Shown here: piece by piece, positions 39,276 to 46,973 of the stretch | Numbering within the stretch: the stretch's first letter is position 1 | How the letters are laid out: each line of letters starts with the position of its first letter | From: Hyphomonadaceae bacterium UBA2389 | Lineage (GTDB): Bacteria; Pseudomonadota; Alphaproteobacteria; Caulobacterales; Aquidulcibacteraceae | Length of the DNA stretch: 50,094 nucleotides | Direction of reading: 5' to 3' | NCBI GenBank assembly: GCA_002343395.1 | Contig: DDSN01000010.1 | Coordinates: 36,632 to 86,725 of the forward strand | The notes under the pieces: model-generated | Database searches by the model: none | Seen by the model: only the letters and a program-made list of their open reading frames with translations | Told to the model about the DNA's origin: nothing | Made by a program: the position numbers and the translations under genes

Positions 39276-40750
39276 GCAGCGGCGGCGCGCGCCGCTTCGA
39301 GCACGATATCGGTCGCCCGGCCGCGCACCTCCATGCCCTGCGCGCGCTCGAACGCCCGGATCGCGGCCCGGGTGCGCGCGCCAATGCGTCCGTCAGCTGA
39401 ACCCGCGCCATAACCAAGCCTGTTCAACAAGCGCTGCAACTCGCGAACGCCGGCGCGCTGCAAGGGTTGCGGCGTACGCGCCTCTTGCGAGGACACGCCC
39501 GCACGCGTCCGCACACGCTCCAACAATTCCAACGTGGGGAAGCCGTCGGCTGGCATCGCCTGGTCGGTTTGGAATCCGCGAACCGCGCGCCGCGTGCCCG
39601 AGCCGAACAAGCCGTCCGGCGTGCCCGCATTGTAGCCCAGGCTGTTCAGCAGCGTTTGCAGCTCCAGGATTTGTTCGCGATTGAGCGCGCCGATGTCTCG
39701 CGGCCAAGCCTGAACGAGGCCATCGCGTCCCTCGAAGGCGCGCGCCAGCAGCGCGACCACCAAGGCGTAGCGATCGGAGTTATTGTACCGACGGATGACC
39801 GCGAAGTTATGGTGCAACAGCAGCGCCGGGCCGCGCGCGCCCGCCGGCAAGAACAGCTGCGCCTGCAGTGGACGCTCCTCGGCGCGCCAGTTAGCGCCGT
39901 CCATGCGCCGAACGCCGCGGTCGATCCAATCGGCGACGCTGCGCTGCGTGCCGTCCGCCAGCGCGTAGTCAAAGTTCGCGGGCAACCGCACTTCATCGAA
40001 CACCGGTTCGCCCCGTCGCCATCCGCGATCGGCGAGGTAATTCCCAATCGACGCGGCGACGTCGCCGCGATTGTTCCAGATGTCGCGGTGGCCATCGTTG
40101 TCCCAGTCCACCGCCGTTGTCAGGTAGACGTCGGGCATGAACTGGGGCTGTCCCATGGCGCCGGCCCAGGACGAGCGCAGCTCCGCCTGATCGGCCAAGC
40201 CGCGCTCAACCATTTCCACAAGCGCCAACAGATAGCCTTCGAACTGGGTCCTGCGTCGCCCCTCGAACGCCAGCGTCGCAAGGGCGGTTTGCGGCGCCCA
40301 GTTCAACGCCGCCTGGCCGTAATTGCTCTCCAATCCCCAAACGCCCAGGATGATGCCCTGCGGCACGCCGTAACGCGCCTCCACGGCCGGCAGCGTGTCG
40401 CCCATCTCGACCCGCAATGCGCGGCCCCCAGCAATACGAGTCTCGGTCACCCGATTGGTCACGTAGTCCCACACCGGGCTCACGAATTCCGGCTGGCGTT
40501 GGTCGAGTTCGATCACGCGCGGATCGGGCGCTACGCCACTCAACAATTGGCTTAACACCGCCGGGTTGCGCCCACGCGCCACCGCGCGGGCGGCGAAGTC
40601 ATCGCGCCACGCGTCAAAATCCCCGTTTCCGGATGTCGCGAAGACCGGCGGCGGGGGCGGTGGCGCGGGCGCCGGCTGCGCCTCGACGGAGGTTGGACCG
40701 CACGCCACGGCCAACGCGGCCGCCGCTGCGAGAATGAGTGCGCGCGCCAT
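39272..40750 (-). CDS. MltB-type lytic murein transglycosylase with two peptidoglycan-binding domains
   Basis: A 492-residue lipoprotein-like enzyme. The signal MARALILAAAAALAVAC ends with a lipobox-like Cys, then comes a Pro-rich linker. The catalytic domain has FDAWRDDFAARAVARG and GVWGLESNYG, whose Glu is the catalytic residue of the MltB/SLT_2 family. WAGAMGQPQFMP follows. Two PG_binding_1 domains end the protein, each with L-x2-LL-N-x-LGY and DG-x-(F/I)-G-x-x-TR-x-A. The two binding domains suit tight wall anchoring. It cleaves glycan strands to 1,6-anhydromuropeptides. Confidence 0.93.
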   Translation of the reverse strand: MARALILAAAAALAVACGPTSVEAQPAPAPPPPPPVFATSGNGDFDAWRDDFAARAVARGRNPAVLSQLLSGVAPDPRVIELDQRQPEFVSPVWDYVTNRVTETRIAGGRALRVEMGDTLPAVEARYGVPQGIILGVWGLESNYGQAALNWAPQTALATLAFEGRRRTQFEGYLLALVEMVERGLADQAELRSSWAGAMGQPQFMPDVYLTTAVDWDNDGHRDIWNNRGDVAASIGNYLADRGWRRGEPVFDEVRLPANFDYALADGTQRSVADWIDRGVRRMDGANWRAEERPLQAQLFLPAGARGPALLLHHNFAVIRRYNNSDRYALVVALLARAFEGRDGLVQAWPRDIGALNREQILELQTLLNSLGYNAGTPDGLFGSGTRRAVRGFQTDQAMPADGFPTLELLERVRTRAGVSSQEARTPQPLQRAGVRELQRLLNRLGYGAGSADGRIGARTRAAIRAFERAQGMEVRGRATDIVLEAARAAAA

Positions 40751-40898
40751 TCCGATCCCCTTCCTCCACATCGTCGTGAGGCTCTATAGCCCTGCCCTAA
40801 GGGCGGCAACGCTCATGGTTTCTCTCCCTCCCGCGCGATTGACTTCGCGGCGCCGGCCCCTTAGACACCCCGCTTCGCATTTGCCCGGACCTACGGTT

Positions 40899-41024
40899 AT
40901 GAAAGTCAAGTCGTCCCTCAAGTCGTTGAAGGCTCGCCACAGAGCGTGCCGGGTCGTGCGCCGCAAAGGCCGGGTTTACGTCATCAACAAAGTCGACCCG
41001 CGTTATAAGGCCAAGCAGGGCTGA
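40899..41024 (+). CDS. rpmJ: 50S ribosomal protein L36
   Basis: A 41-residue basic ribosomal protein beginning MKVKSSLKSLKARHRACRVV and ending DPRYKAKQG. It is the alternative, zinc-free type of L36. The usual four-ligand zinc ribbon is absent and only one Cys remains, so the protein should be insensitive to zinc limitation. No zinc-bearing rpmJ copy is in this window. The start is the ATG at 40899; a long frame upstream is out of family. It stands alone, divergent from the transglycosylase gene. Confidence 0.95.
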   Translation: MKVKSSLKSLKARHRACRVVRRKGRVYVINKVDPRYKAKQG

Positions 41025-41111
41025 ATTGGGCCGTAATTGAAGCCCACACGCGGCGCGCGCCCTCGCGGGCGCAATGAACATCGTGTAAGCTTGAACCCGG
41101 TTCGGGTCGCC

Positions 41112-41672
41112 ATGCGCCGCTTCGGAATAACACTCGTCACGGCATTGATGCTCGTCGCTTGCGGCGGGCGCGAAGAAACGCGCGCGCCCGTGGACGCGGA
41201 ACTGGACGCGCTGTTCGTTGAACTCCAACGCGCGCCTGACGCCGCCAGCGCCGGCCCGCTCGAACTCGCCATCGCCGAGCATTGGTCGGACTCAGGCTCG
41301 CCGACGGTCAATGTCCTGCTGGAACGCGCCGACGCCGCCGCCACGGCCGGCGACGCCGAACTCGCCAACCGCTTCCTGGACCAAGCCAGCGATCTCGCGC
41401 CCAACTTCGCCGAAACCTGGAACCGGCGCGCGAGCCTGGCTTACGGCGCCGAGGATTATGCGGGCGCGGTCGCCGCGCTGCAGGAGGTTTTGAAGCGCGA
41501 GCCTCGTCAATTCGCGGCGCTGAGCGCGCTCGGCCTGATTTATGAGGAGCTGGGACAGGAGCGCTTGGCGCTGGAGGCGTTTCGCGCCGCGCTGGTGATC
41601 CATCCCAATTACGAATCCGCGCTGCAGGGCGTACGCCGCCTCGAACCGCGCGTGGACGGTCGCGACGCATGA
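41112..41672 (+). CDS. TPR-containing lipoprotein
   Basis: A 186-residue periplasmic lipoprotein. The signal MRRFGITLVTALMLVAC has a good lipobox (LVAC). The rest is helical repeats, including DAELANRFLDQASDLAP, WNRRASLAYGAEDYAGAVAAL and FAALSALGLIYEELGQERLALEAF, each a typical TPR pair. TPR lipoproteins of this size often belong to envelope-assembly or stress complexes, but no partner is visible. The downstream alpha/beta hydrolase starts within its last codons, so they form an operon. Confidence 0.85.
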   Translation: MRRFGITLVTALMLVACGGREETRAPVDAELDALFVELQRAPDAASAGPLELAIAEHWSDSGSPTVNVLLERADAAATAGDAELANRFLDQASDLAPNFAETWNRRASLAYGAEDYAGAVAALQEVLKREPRQFAALSALGLIYEELGQERLALEAFRAALVIHPNYESALQGVRRLEPRVDGRDA

Positions 41673-42622
41673 TCTGGTTGCTGGCCGCGGCGTCGGTCCT
41701 TGCGCTCACGCTGCTTTGGCTCGCCGCGCACGCGCGCGGCTACACGCGCAAAGCCGAGGCTCAATGGCCAGCGGAGGGACGCTTTGTCGATGCGGGCGAT
41801 GCGCGCTTGCATGTGCGGGAAGCCGGGCCCGTCGGCGCGCCGCGCATGCTGCTAATTCACGGCGCGAGTTCGAACCTGCGCGAACTTTGGGCGCCGCTCG
41901 CCGACGAGTTTTCGCCGCTCCATCGCGTGATCGCCTACGACCGCCCCGGCATGGGGCACTCGACGCGCCCGCGGCGCAACGCCGAAACCCTCGCTGTGCA
42001 AGCGCGCATGGCCGCGCGCGTGCTTGAAGCGACCGGCGAAGGTCCTGCCATCGTTGTCGGTCATTCGCTCGGCGCCGCCGTAAGTCTGCGCCTTGCAATC
42101 GATCACCCACACTTGGTGAGCGGACTCGTGCTGGTCGCGCCGGCGAGCCACCCTTATCCAGGTCAACCGGCTTGGTGGGCGCGGCTCTCGTCAACGCCTG
42201 TGCTTGGCGACCTCTTCTGCGGGCTCATCGTGCCTTGGCTCGCCCCCATGATGGCGGGTGCCAGCATCGCGAACAATTTTTGGCCCGCGCCCGTGCCCGT
42301 GCGCTACTTCGAAGACGCGGGCGTCGGCCTCATCTTCCGGCCGCGCGCGTTTCGCTCCAGCGCGCAAGACGTTGTCGCCACGCGGCGCGAGTTCGCCGCG
42401 CAGGCCGTGCGCTACGGCGACTTACTCACACCGGCGATCGTCATCACCGCGGAAAAGGACAAGATCGTCAGCCCCAAGCGCCACGCCCGCGCGCTCGCCG
42501 CCGACTTGCCGGCCGCTGAACTGGTGATCGCGCCGGACACCGGCCACATGCCCCACCGCCTGCGGACGGATTTGGTCGTCGCCGCCGTCCACCGGGTGTT
42601 GGCTGCAACTTCGGTGCATTGA
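41669..42622 (+). CDS. Alpha/beta hydrolase, membrane-anchored
   Basis: A 317-residue alpha/beta hydrolase. The N-terminus has a membrane anchor, IWLLAAASVLALTLLWLAAH (about residues 2-21). The fold shows LLIHGASSNLRELW, VIAYDRPGMG, the nucleophile elbow VVGHSLGAAVSL (Ser), an acid near VITAEKDKIV and the base in DTGHMPH. The substrate is unknown. The start overlaps the TPR lipoprotein stop (ATGA), which ties the two genes together at the envelope. Confidence 0.88.
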   Translation: MIWLLAAASVLALTLLWLAAHARGYTRKAEAQWPAEGRFVDAGDARLHVREAGPVGAPRMLLIHGASSNLRELWAPLADEFSPLHRVIAYDRPGMGHSTRPRRNAETLAVQARMAARVLEATGEGPAIVVGHSLGAAVSLRLAIDHPHLVSGLVLVAPASHPYPGQPAWWARLSSTPVLGDLFCGLIVPWLAPMMAGASIANNFWPAPVPVRYFEDAGVGLIFRPRAFRSSAQDVVATRREFAAQAVRYGDLLTPAIVITAEKDKIVSPKRHARALAADLPAAELVIAPDTGHMPHRLRTDLVVAAVHRVLAATSVH

Positions 42623-42653
42623 AAAATGCCATCTATTGGTATATGTTGGCGCC

Positions 42654-42896
42654 ATGTCAAAAAGCACATCCGTCACGCTTGGGGATCACTTCGCGGACTT
42701 CATCGACCAACAAATCGCGACCGGGCGGTTTGGATCAGCCAGCGAAGTAATGCGCGCGGGCTTGCGCCTGCTTGAAGAGCGTGAAGCCAAGCTCGCCACC
42801 CTTCGCGCGGCGTTGGTCGCCGGAGAGCAAAGCGGCGCCGCCGCGGACTTCGAATTCGATGCGTTCCTCGCACGCAAACACTCCCAGCGGGGATGA
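42654..42896 (+). CDS. ParD-like antitoxin
   Basis: An 80-residue antitoxin. The N-terminal ribbon-helix-helix has SVTLGDHFADFIDQQIATG and then FGSASEVMRAGLRLLEERE, the classical ParD/CC2985-type start. The C-terminal segment DFEFDAFLARKH binds the toxin. The ATG at 42654 is chosen over one at 42636. A -10-like TATATG ends eight bases before the ATG, so the transcript may be leaderless. It overlaps the toxin start by four bases (ATGA). Confidence 0.9.
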   Translation: MSKSTSVTLGDHFADFIDQQIATGRFGSASEVMRAGLRLLEEREAKLATLRAALVAGEQSGAAADFEFDAFLARKHSQRG

Positions 42897-43186
42897 AACG
42901 CTACGTCCTAACCAACGCGGCCATCGAAGATCTCGACAACATCTGGGACTATTCCGCCGAGGTTTGGTCGGTTGATCAGGCCGACAAATATGTCGGCGAG
43001 ATACGCGCCGTATGCGAAGCCATCGCGCGCGGCGATGCCACGGGCCGTCCCGCCGACGAGATTCGCGCGGGATATCGGAAGGCGGCCGTGCGATCACACA
43101 TCCTGTTTTTCCACACCAGCGGCGACGGCACGATCGAGATCGTCCGCATCCTGCATCAGCGCATGGACATCTCGCTCCATCTCTAA
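42893..43186 (+). CDS. ParE/RelE-superfamily toxin
   Basis: A 97-residue toxin of the ParE type. It has the helix-strand start YVLTNAAIEDLDNIWDYSAE, then ADKYVGEIRAVCEAIA, IRAGYRKAAVRSHILFF and a C-terminal strand (IVRILHQRMDISLHL). ParE members poison DNA gyrase. The RelE active-site residues for mRNA cleavage are not conserved here, which fits ParE. It is co-translated with the antitoxin through an ATGA overlap. Confidence 0.9.
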   Translation: MKRYVLTNAAIEDLDNIWDYSAEVWSVDQADKYVGEIRAVCEAIARGDATGRPADEIRAGYRKAAVRSHILFFHTSGDGTIEIVRILHQRMDISLHL

Positions 43187-43297
43187 CGCCGCGCGCGCAT
43201 GCTCACACGATTCGGCGTGTCAATGAGATGACGCCCTCGCCCGCGGAAGGTTAGGCTTCCTCAACGATTCGATTCCCGAAACGATGAGGTGGGTGAC

Positions 43298-43588
43298 ATG
43301 GCGGACTTCGGCACAGATTTCGGCGCAACCGATACCGTCGCGGCGCAGTCGCTGACGAACTCCACGCGCGAAAAACTGCGCCAGCTGGTGGCGCGCATCG
43401 AAAAGCTCGAGGAAGAGAAAAAGTCGATCGCCGACGACATCAAGGAAAGCTACGCGGAAGCGAAGACCTTCGGCCTCGACTCAAAAGTGCTGCGCCAAGT
43501 GATCCGCATCCGCAAACAGCCCCGCCAAGAACGCGAGGAGCAGGAACAAATCCGCGATCTCTACCTGCACGCGCTGGGCGAGATTTAG
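43298..43588 (+). CDS. GapR-like nucleoid-associated protein (DUF2312)
   Basis: A 96-residue DUF2312 protein. In Caulobacter GapR coats overtwisted DNA ahead of forks and transcription, aiding topoisomerases. The core helix is LTNSTREKLRQLVARIEKLE, followed by IADDIKESYAEAKTFGLDSK and LRQVIRIRKQP, then a basic-acidic tail. The ATG at 43298 is the start; an ATG nine bases upstream is in frame. The convergent serine-hydrolase gene lies beyond a REP-like element. The gene sits just after parDE. Confidence 0.92.
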   Translation: MADFGTDFGATDTVAAQSLTNSTREKLRQLVARIEKLEEEKKSIADDIKESYAEAKTFGLDSKVLRQVIRIRKQPRQEREEQEQIRDLYLHALGEI

Positions 43589-43596
43589 CGACCAAA

Positions 43597-43693
43597 GCAT
43601 TTTCCGCCGAAGTGGACGCCGGTTCGGCGTAAGAAAATTCGACCAAACAAGAATCTAGCGTCCCGATCCTATTCACGCGTATCGGGACGCTAG
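43597..43693. repeat. REP-like intergenic element, copy 2, with terminal hairpin
   Basis: It shares AGCATTTTCCG-C/A-CGAA, GTGGACGCCGGTTCGGCGTA and GACCAAAC with the element at 3661-3767. The right end is a perfect 13-bp hairpin: CTAGCGTCCCGAT (43655-43667) and ATCGGGACGCTAG (43681-43693). The stem sequence differs from copy 1, but the CTAG ends are kept. The right arm supplies the TAG stop of the serine-hydrolase gene (43690-43692 on the minus strand). Confidence 0.85.
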
Positions 43694-45444
43694 CGCCGGA
43701 TCGCCGCGATGATGCGGTCGCCGACGATCTCATGGCGCCAGCGGTTCCAGATGCCGCCCTGCCCGTAATTGCCGCCGGTCATCACCACGACAAGATCGTA
43801 TTCGGGCACGACGATCAGAAACTGCCCGCCATTGCCGTTGGCTTCGTACGCGTCGATCAGGCGATCGCCGGAACGCACGCCGTAGCGATGCCACGCGTAG
43901 CCGTCGGCGCCGCGCAGCGCGACGTTGGCGAAGGTCTCGGCGTCCATGCCCGTCGTGCTCTCGTTGATCTCGACGTGCGGCGCCGTCGAAAGCGCGACCC
44001 ATTCGCGGCTGACGATGCGGCGACCGTTCCAAACGCCGCCGTCCAAATAAAGCTGCCCCACCTTGAGCAGATCGCGCGGGCGCATGTACGCGCCGCCGCC
44101 GAGATAGCCCTGCCCATTTGGCGCGAGGTTCCAGTAGTAGCGGCCGAACTGCAACGGCCGCGCGACCAGGCGATCGAACAAGGGCGGGATGTCTTCGCCG
44201 CTCGCTTGGCGCAGCGCCGCGCCGACGAGGTTCATGCCCGCCGTGCAGTACGCGTAGCGCCTCCCCGGATCGTGCGTCATCGGCAGCTCCAGCGCGAACC
44301 GCCACCAATCGCTCTGCTCGCTTTGGCCCTGCATTGCGCCTTCATTGCCGCGTGAGTTCTCGTCGTTGTCGTTACAGTCAAGCCCGGACGTATGAGTCAT
44401 GAGCTGGCCAAGCGTGATCTCGTGTTGGCGCGGATCACGCGTCGGTGCAGAAAGAAAATCGTAGACCCGCGTTTGTGGTCCTATATCGGCGCCCTGCCGC
44501 ATCAACGCACCGAGCATGATCGACGCGAACGTCTTGCCCGCGGAGCGGATGTCGTGCGCCGTATCGCGTTCATGGCCGAAGAAGTATTGCTCCAACACCA
44601 AGCGCCCGCCGCGCGCGACCAAAAGCGAATGAATGAGTTGTGGGCGACGCGATGCAGGATCGCCGGTCGCGATCTCCTGCACGAGGCGCGTGAGCGCGGC
44701 CTCGTCGAAACCCGCACCCCGCGGCCGCGCGGTGCGCCAACCATCATTCGTACGCTCCGGACGGGAGACCACGATCGGTGCGCCTTCAGCGCGCGGCGCA
44801 TAAGCGCGCAGCGCATCGGCGTCCGCGCGCGCGAGTTCCAATGGCGCCGGCACGGGCGGCCATTGCACGCGCAAGCGATCCGCCGCGATCTCGGCGCTGC
44901 GCGCGACCTCGCCTTCCGGCGTGGCGAAATCGATCCGTCCGTCCGCGGCTTGCACGAAAAACCGCGACGCGCCGCCGTTCATGTTGAATTCGCGATTGCG
45001 GAAGGCGCCGACCCAGCGCCCTTCCTCGTTGCGTGTGATGCGCAGCGCCATGGTGAAGCTCTGCGGCAACGGCGCGATTTCGCCAGCCCACCCGTCGTCG
45101 CGCGCGGCAAGCACAACGGGGGTCGTATAGGCCTGTCCCGGCAAGCCTGGCGGCTGCGTCCACCAGCCTTCAATGCGCCGTCCGTCGCGACTCAAACGCC
45201 CGTCGAAGCGGCCGCGCCCGTCCTCCAGTTCTAACGCGAGCGCGTCGGTATGCACCGCACTCTCGCCGACGCGCCAAAGCCAGCCTTCGCCATCGCGGCG
45301 GACGCTCAATGGCCCGGAGTGGCCGCTTTCGAACGGCATTGTGCTGGCCCACAGCCCCTCGAAGCGGGCGACCGGGTCCGCCTCCTGCGCGTGCGCCTCG
45401 ATCGCCGCGCATGCAAGCGCGAGCGCCGCAAACAACATCCTCAT
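43690..45444 (-). CDS. Exported serine hydrolase of the beta-lactamase/penicillin-binding class C type
   Basis: A 584-residue exported protein. The signal MRMLFAALALACAAIEAHAQ is followed by about 200 residues of beta-rich N-terminal domain, then the class C-like catalytic domain. The nucleophile motif SAGK is in DIRSAGKTFASIM, and YCTAGMNL supplies the Tyr of the Y-x-(N/T) motif. It probably acts on a D-amino acid peptide, ester or lactone. Its start lies two bases after the GntR stop, so it forms an operon with that gene. The stop is in the repeat hairpin at 43690. Confidence 0.84.
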   Translation of the reverse strand: MRMLFAALALACAAIEAHAQEADPVARFEGLWASTMPFESGHSGPLSVRRDGEGWLWRVGESAVHTDALALELEDGRGRFDGRLSRDGRRIEGWWTQPPGLPGQAYTTPVVLAARDDGWAGEIAPLPQSFTMALRITRNEEGRWVGAFRNREFNMNGGASRFFVQAADGRIDFATPEGEVARSAEIAADRLRVQWPPVPAPLELARADADALRAYAPRAEGAPIVVSRPERTNDGWRTARPRGAGFDEAALTRLVQEIATGDPASRRPQLIHSLLVARGGRLVLEQYFFGHERDTAHDIRSAGKTFASIMLGALMRQGADIGPQTRVYDFLSAPTRDPRQHEITLGQLMTHTSGLDCNDNDENSRGNEGAMQGQSEQSDWWRFALELPMTHDPGRRYAYCTAGMNLVGAALRQASGEDIPPLFDRLVARPLQFGRYYWNLAPNGQGYLGGGAYMRPRDLLKVGQLYLDGGVWNGRRIVSREWVALSTAPHVEINESTTGMDAETFANVALRGADGYAWHRYGVRSGDRLIDAYEANGNGGQFLIVVPEYDLVVVMTGGNYGQGGIWNRWRHEIVGDRIIAAIRR

Positions 45445-45446
45445 GC

Positions 45447-46112
45447 TTATCCTTTCCCCCTCTTCGCCGCCGCTTCGCGCGCGCCAAGCCACGCCATGAT
45501 CGGCGCCTTGCCGGCTTCGAGATTGGATTTTAGCGCCGCGCATGCGGCCTCTAGATCGCCCGCGCCCAACGCGGCGATGATCGCGGCGTGCGCGTCACCC
45601 GCCGCCGCAACCGCTTTTGCTTCGCGCATCAGCGCGAGTTCGTAACGCCGCGTGCGCGTCATCACGCCTTCAATCATGGCCACGAGCGCGCGATTGCGGC
45701 AATGCGCGAGCAGCTCCAAATGCCAGGCGTCGTCGAGCGCAATTGCGCGTTCGGGTTTGCGTTCAGCGAGAAGCTTTGCGTTGAGCGCTTCGAGCCGCTC
45801 CAGTTGCCGCGCGCCGGGGACGCCAGCGAGGCGCAACGCGGCAGGATCGAGGATCGGCCGCAGATCGTAAATCTGGTCAAGCTCTTCGCAGGAGAGCGGG
45901 CTGACAAAATATCCAAGGCGCGGCCTCGCCTCGATCGCGCCCTCGGCGGCCAAGCGATTGAGCGCCTCGCGCAAGGGTGTGCGGCTCACGCCCAGGCGCT
46001 CAGCCAAATGCACTTCGTTCAACCGCTCGCCCGGCGCGAACTGGCCGTCCACGATCATGCCCCGAACCGCGCTCTCCACGCCGTCGGCAAGGTTTTCCCG
46101 CCTCACGCTCAT
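45447..46112 (-). CDS. GntR/FadR-type transcriptional regulator
   Basis: A 221-residue FCD-class GntR regulator. The N-terminal winged helix has MIVDGQFAPGERLNEVHLAE, RLGVSRTPLREAL and GAIEARPRLGYFVSPLS. The C-terminal FCD domain has DDAWHLELLAHCRN, whose Asp and His form part of its metal/ligand site, and a later His in DAHAAIIAAL. I chose the ATG at 46112 because a 15-bp palindromic operator begins two bases upstream. It probably represses itself and the downstream serine hydrolase until an acid ligand is bound. Confidence 0.9.
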   Translation of the reverse strand: MSVRRENLADGVESAVRGMIVDGQFAPGERLNEVHLAERLGVSRTPLREALNRLAAEGAIEARPRLGYFVSPLSCEELDQIYDLRPILDPAALRLAGVPGARQLERLEALNAKLLAERKPERAIALDDAWHLELLAHCRNRALVAMIEGVMTRTRRYELALMREAKAVAAAGDAHAAIIAALGAGDLEAACAALKSNLEAGKAPIMAWLGAREAAAKRGKG

Positions 46113-46113
46113 T

Positions 46114-46128
46114 TGTATACTGTATACA
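46114..46128. promoter_or_regulatory. Palindromic operator abutting the GntR start codon
   Basis: TGTATACTGTATACA is a perfect 15-bp palindrome with the axis at 46121. One base separates it from the ATG of the GntR gene on the minus strand. The T-G-T/A-C-A pattern fits FadR-type operators, so autoregulation is likely. Confidence 0.7.
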
Positions 46129-46244
46129 CTCCGTCGCCCTTGGCAAGCAACGATCCGCGCGACCCCGCCGCGTGGTTGGGTTTTCAAGATTTAGGGCTAG
46201 GCTGGTTGACCCGATCTCACGACCCTCACTCTGGCGCGCCACAT

Positions 46245-46607
46245 ATGCCCCGCGACGTCGACGCCAAGAAAACCCGCAAAGCACGGCGGCTGATCCGAAA
46301 ACTCGCGCAACAGGGCGCTGCGGCGGAAACCATCGATCCGGAAACCGGCGAGGTGGAAGCCGGCGAAGGCAAGGTCGACTATTCGGCCTGGGAGACCGAA
46401 TTCCTCACCGAGGTCGACCAACGCTTGGAAAAGTACGGGTCGGCGTTCGCCAACCTCTCGAAAGGCCGCAAGGAAGAGGCGCTCTCCACGCTGCAAACCG
46501 TCAAACTCAAGGAAATCGCCGCCAAGGCGCGCGGCAAGAAGCGCAAGGGCCTGACGACGAAGAAGCCTCTCGGATGGCGAAAACGCGCGCCGGCTGAAGG
46601 CGGGTAA
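46245..46607 (+). CDS. Conserved small basic protein, unknown function
   Basis: A 120-residue protein beginning MPRDVDAKKTRKARRLIRKL. The middle is acidic (PETGEVEAGEGKVDYSAWE), and the C-terminal third is strongly basic (KEIAAKARGKKRKGLTTKK). The W-E-x-EFL segment and the AFANLSKGRKEEALS helix look conserved, but I do not recognise a family. The basic tail suggests nucleic-acid or ribosome contact. The ATG at 46245 is chosen, since the long frame upstream crosses the GntR gene. It is followed after 51 bp by another small gene. Confidence 0.6.
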   Translation: MPRDVDAKKTRKARRLIRKLAQQGAAAETIDPETGEVEAGEGKVDYSAWETEFLTEVDQRLEKYGSAFANLSKGRKEEALSTLQTVKLKEIAAKARGKKRKGLTTKKPLGWRKRAPAEGG

Positions 46608-46658
46608 CCCCCACTTACACTTCAGTAACCACAGCCGATTACAATCTTCGGTTTAGCG

Positions 46659-46973
46659 ATGCAGGGAATCAGAAAGCGTCCGCCGGCCGAAGCGCCAGCC
46701 TGTCTCACGTGCGACAAGCGCGTTGCCCACTACATCTGCGCGGCCAGCTCAGCGCTTGAATGTCCAGACGCCATCGGCGATCTATGGAGCACCGACACCA
46801 AGCGCCTCAAACTTGTGAAGGCGGTTACGCTCGTGGAGGCCGCCATCGTGGCCATCGGGGTTGAGGCCGGCGGCCTCAAGGCCATGGACGACCTCTTGGA
46901 CGTCGTGCGCGAATTGGAGGCGCTGCTCGAAGCGAACACGACGATCGGCGAGGGCCTGAAGCGTTCGGCTTAG
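46659..46973 (+). CDS. Small protein with Cys pairs, unknown function
   Basis: A 104-residue protein. The N-terminal half has Cys at CLTCDK, YICAAS and ECPDA, perhaps a metal site. The C-terminal half is a helical segment (VKAVTLVEAAIVAIGVEAGG) followed by a charged helix (LLDVVRELEALLEA). I do not recognise a family. Its TAG stop overlaps the TAA of the convergent sigma-54 activator as TTAG. Confidence 0.55.
   Translation: MQGIRKRPPAEAPACLTCDKRVAHYICAASSALECPDAIGDLWSTDTKRLKLVKAVTLVEAAIVAIGVEAGGLKAMDDLLDVVRELEALLEANTTIGEGLKRSA

Noticed and set aside
46245..46607. Long reading frame from 45588 to 46607 as one protein
   Set aside because: Most of it is antisense to the GntR gene. Only the part from 46245 has a plausible start and protein-like composition.
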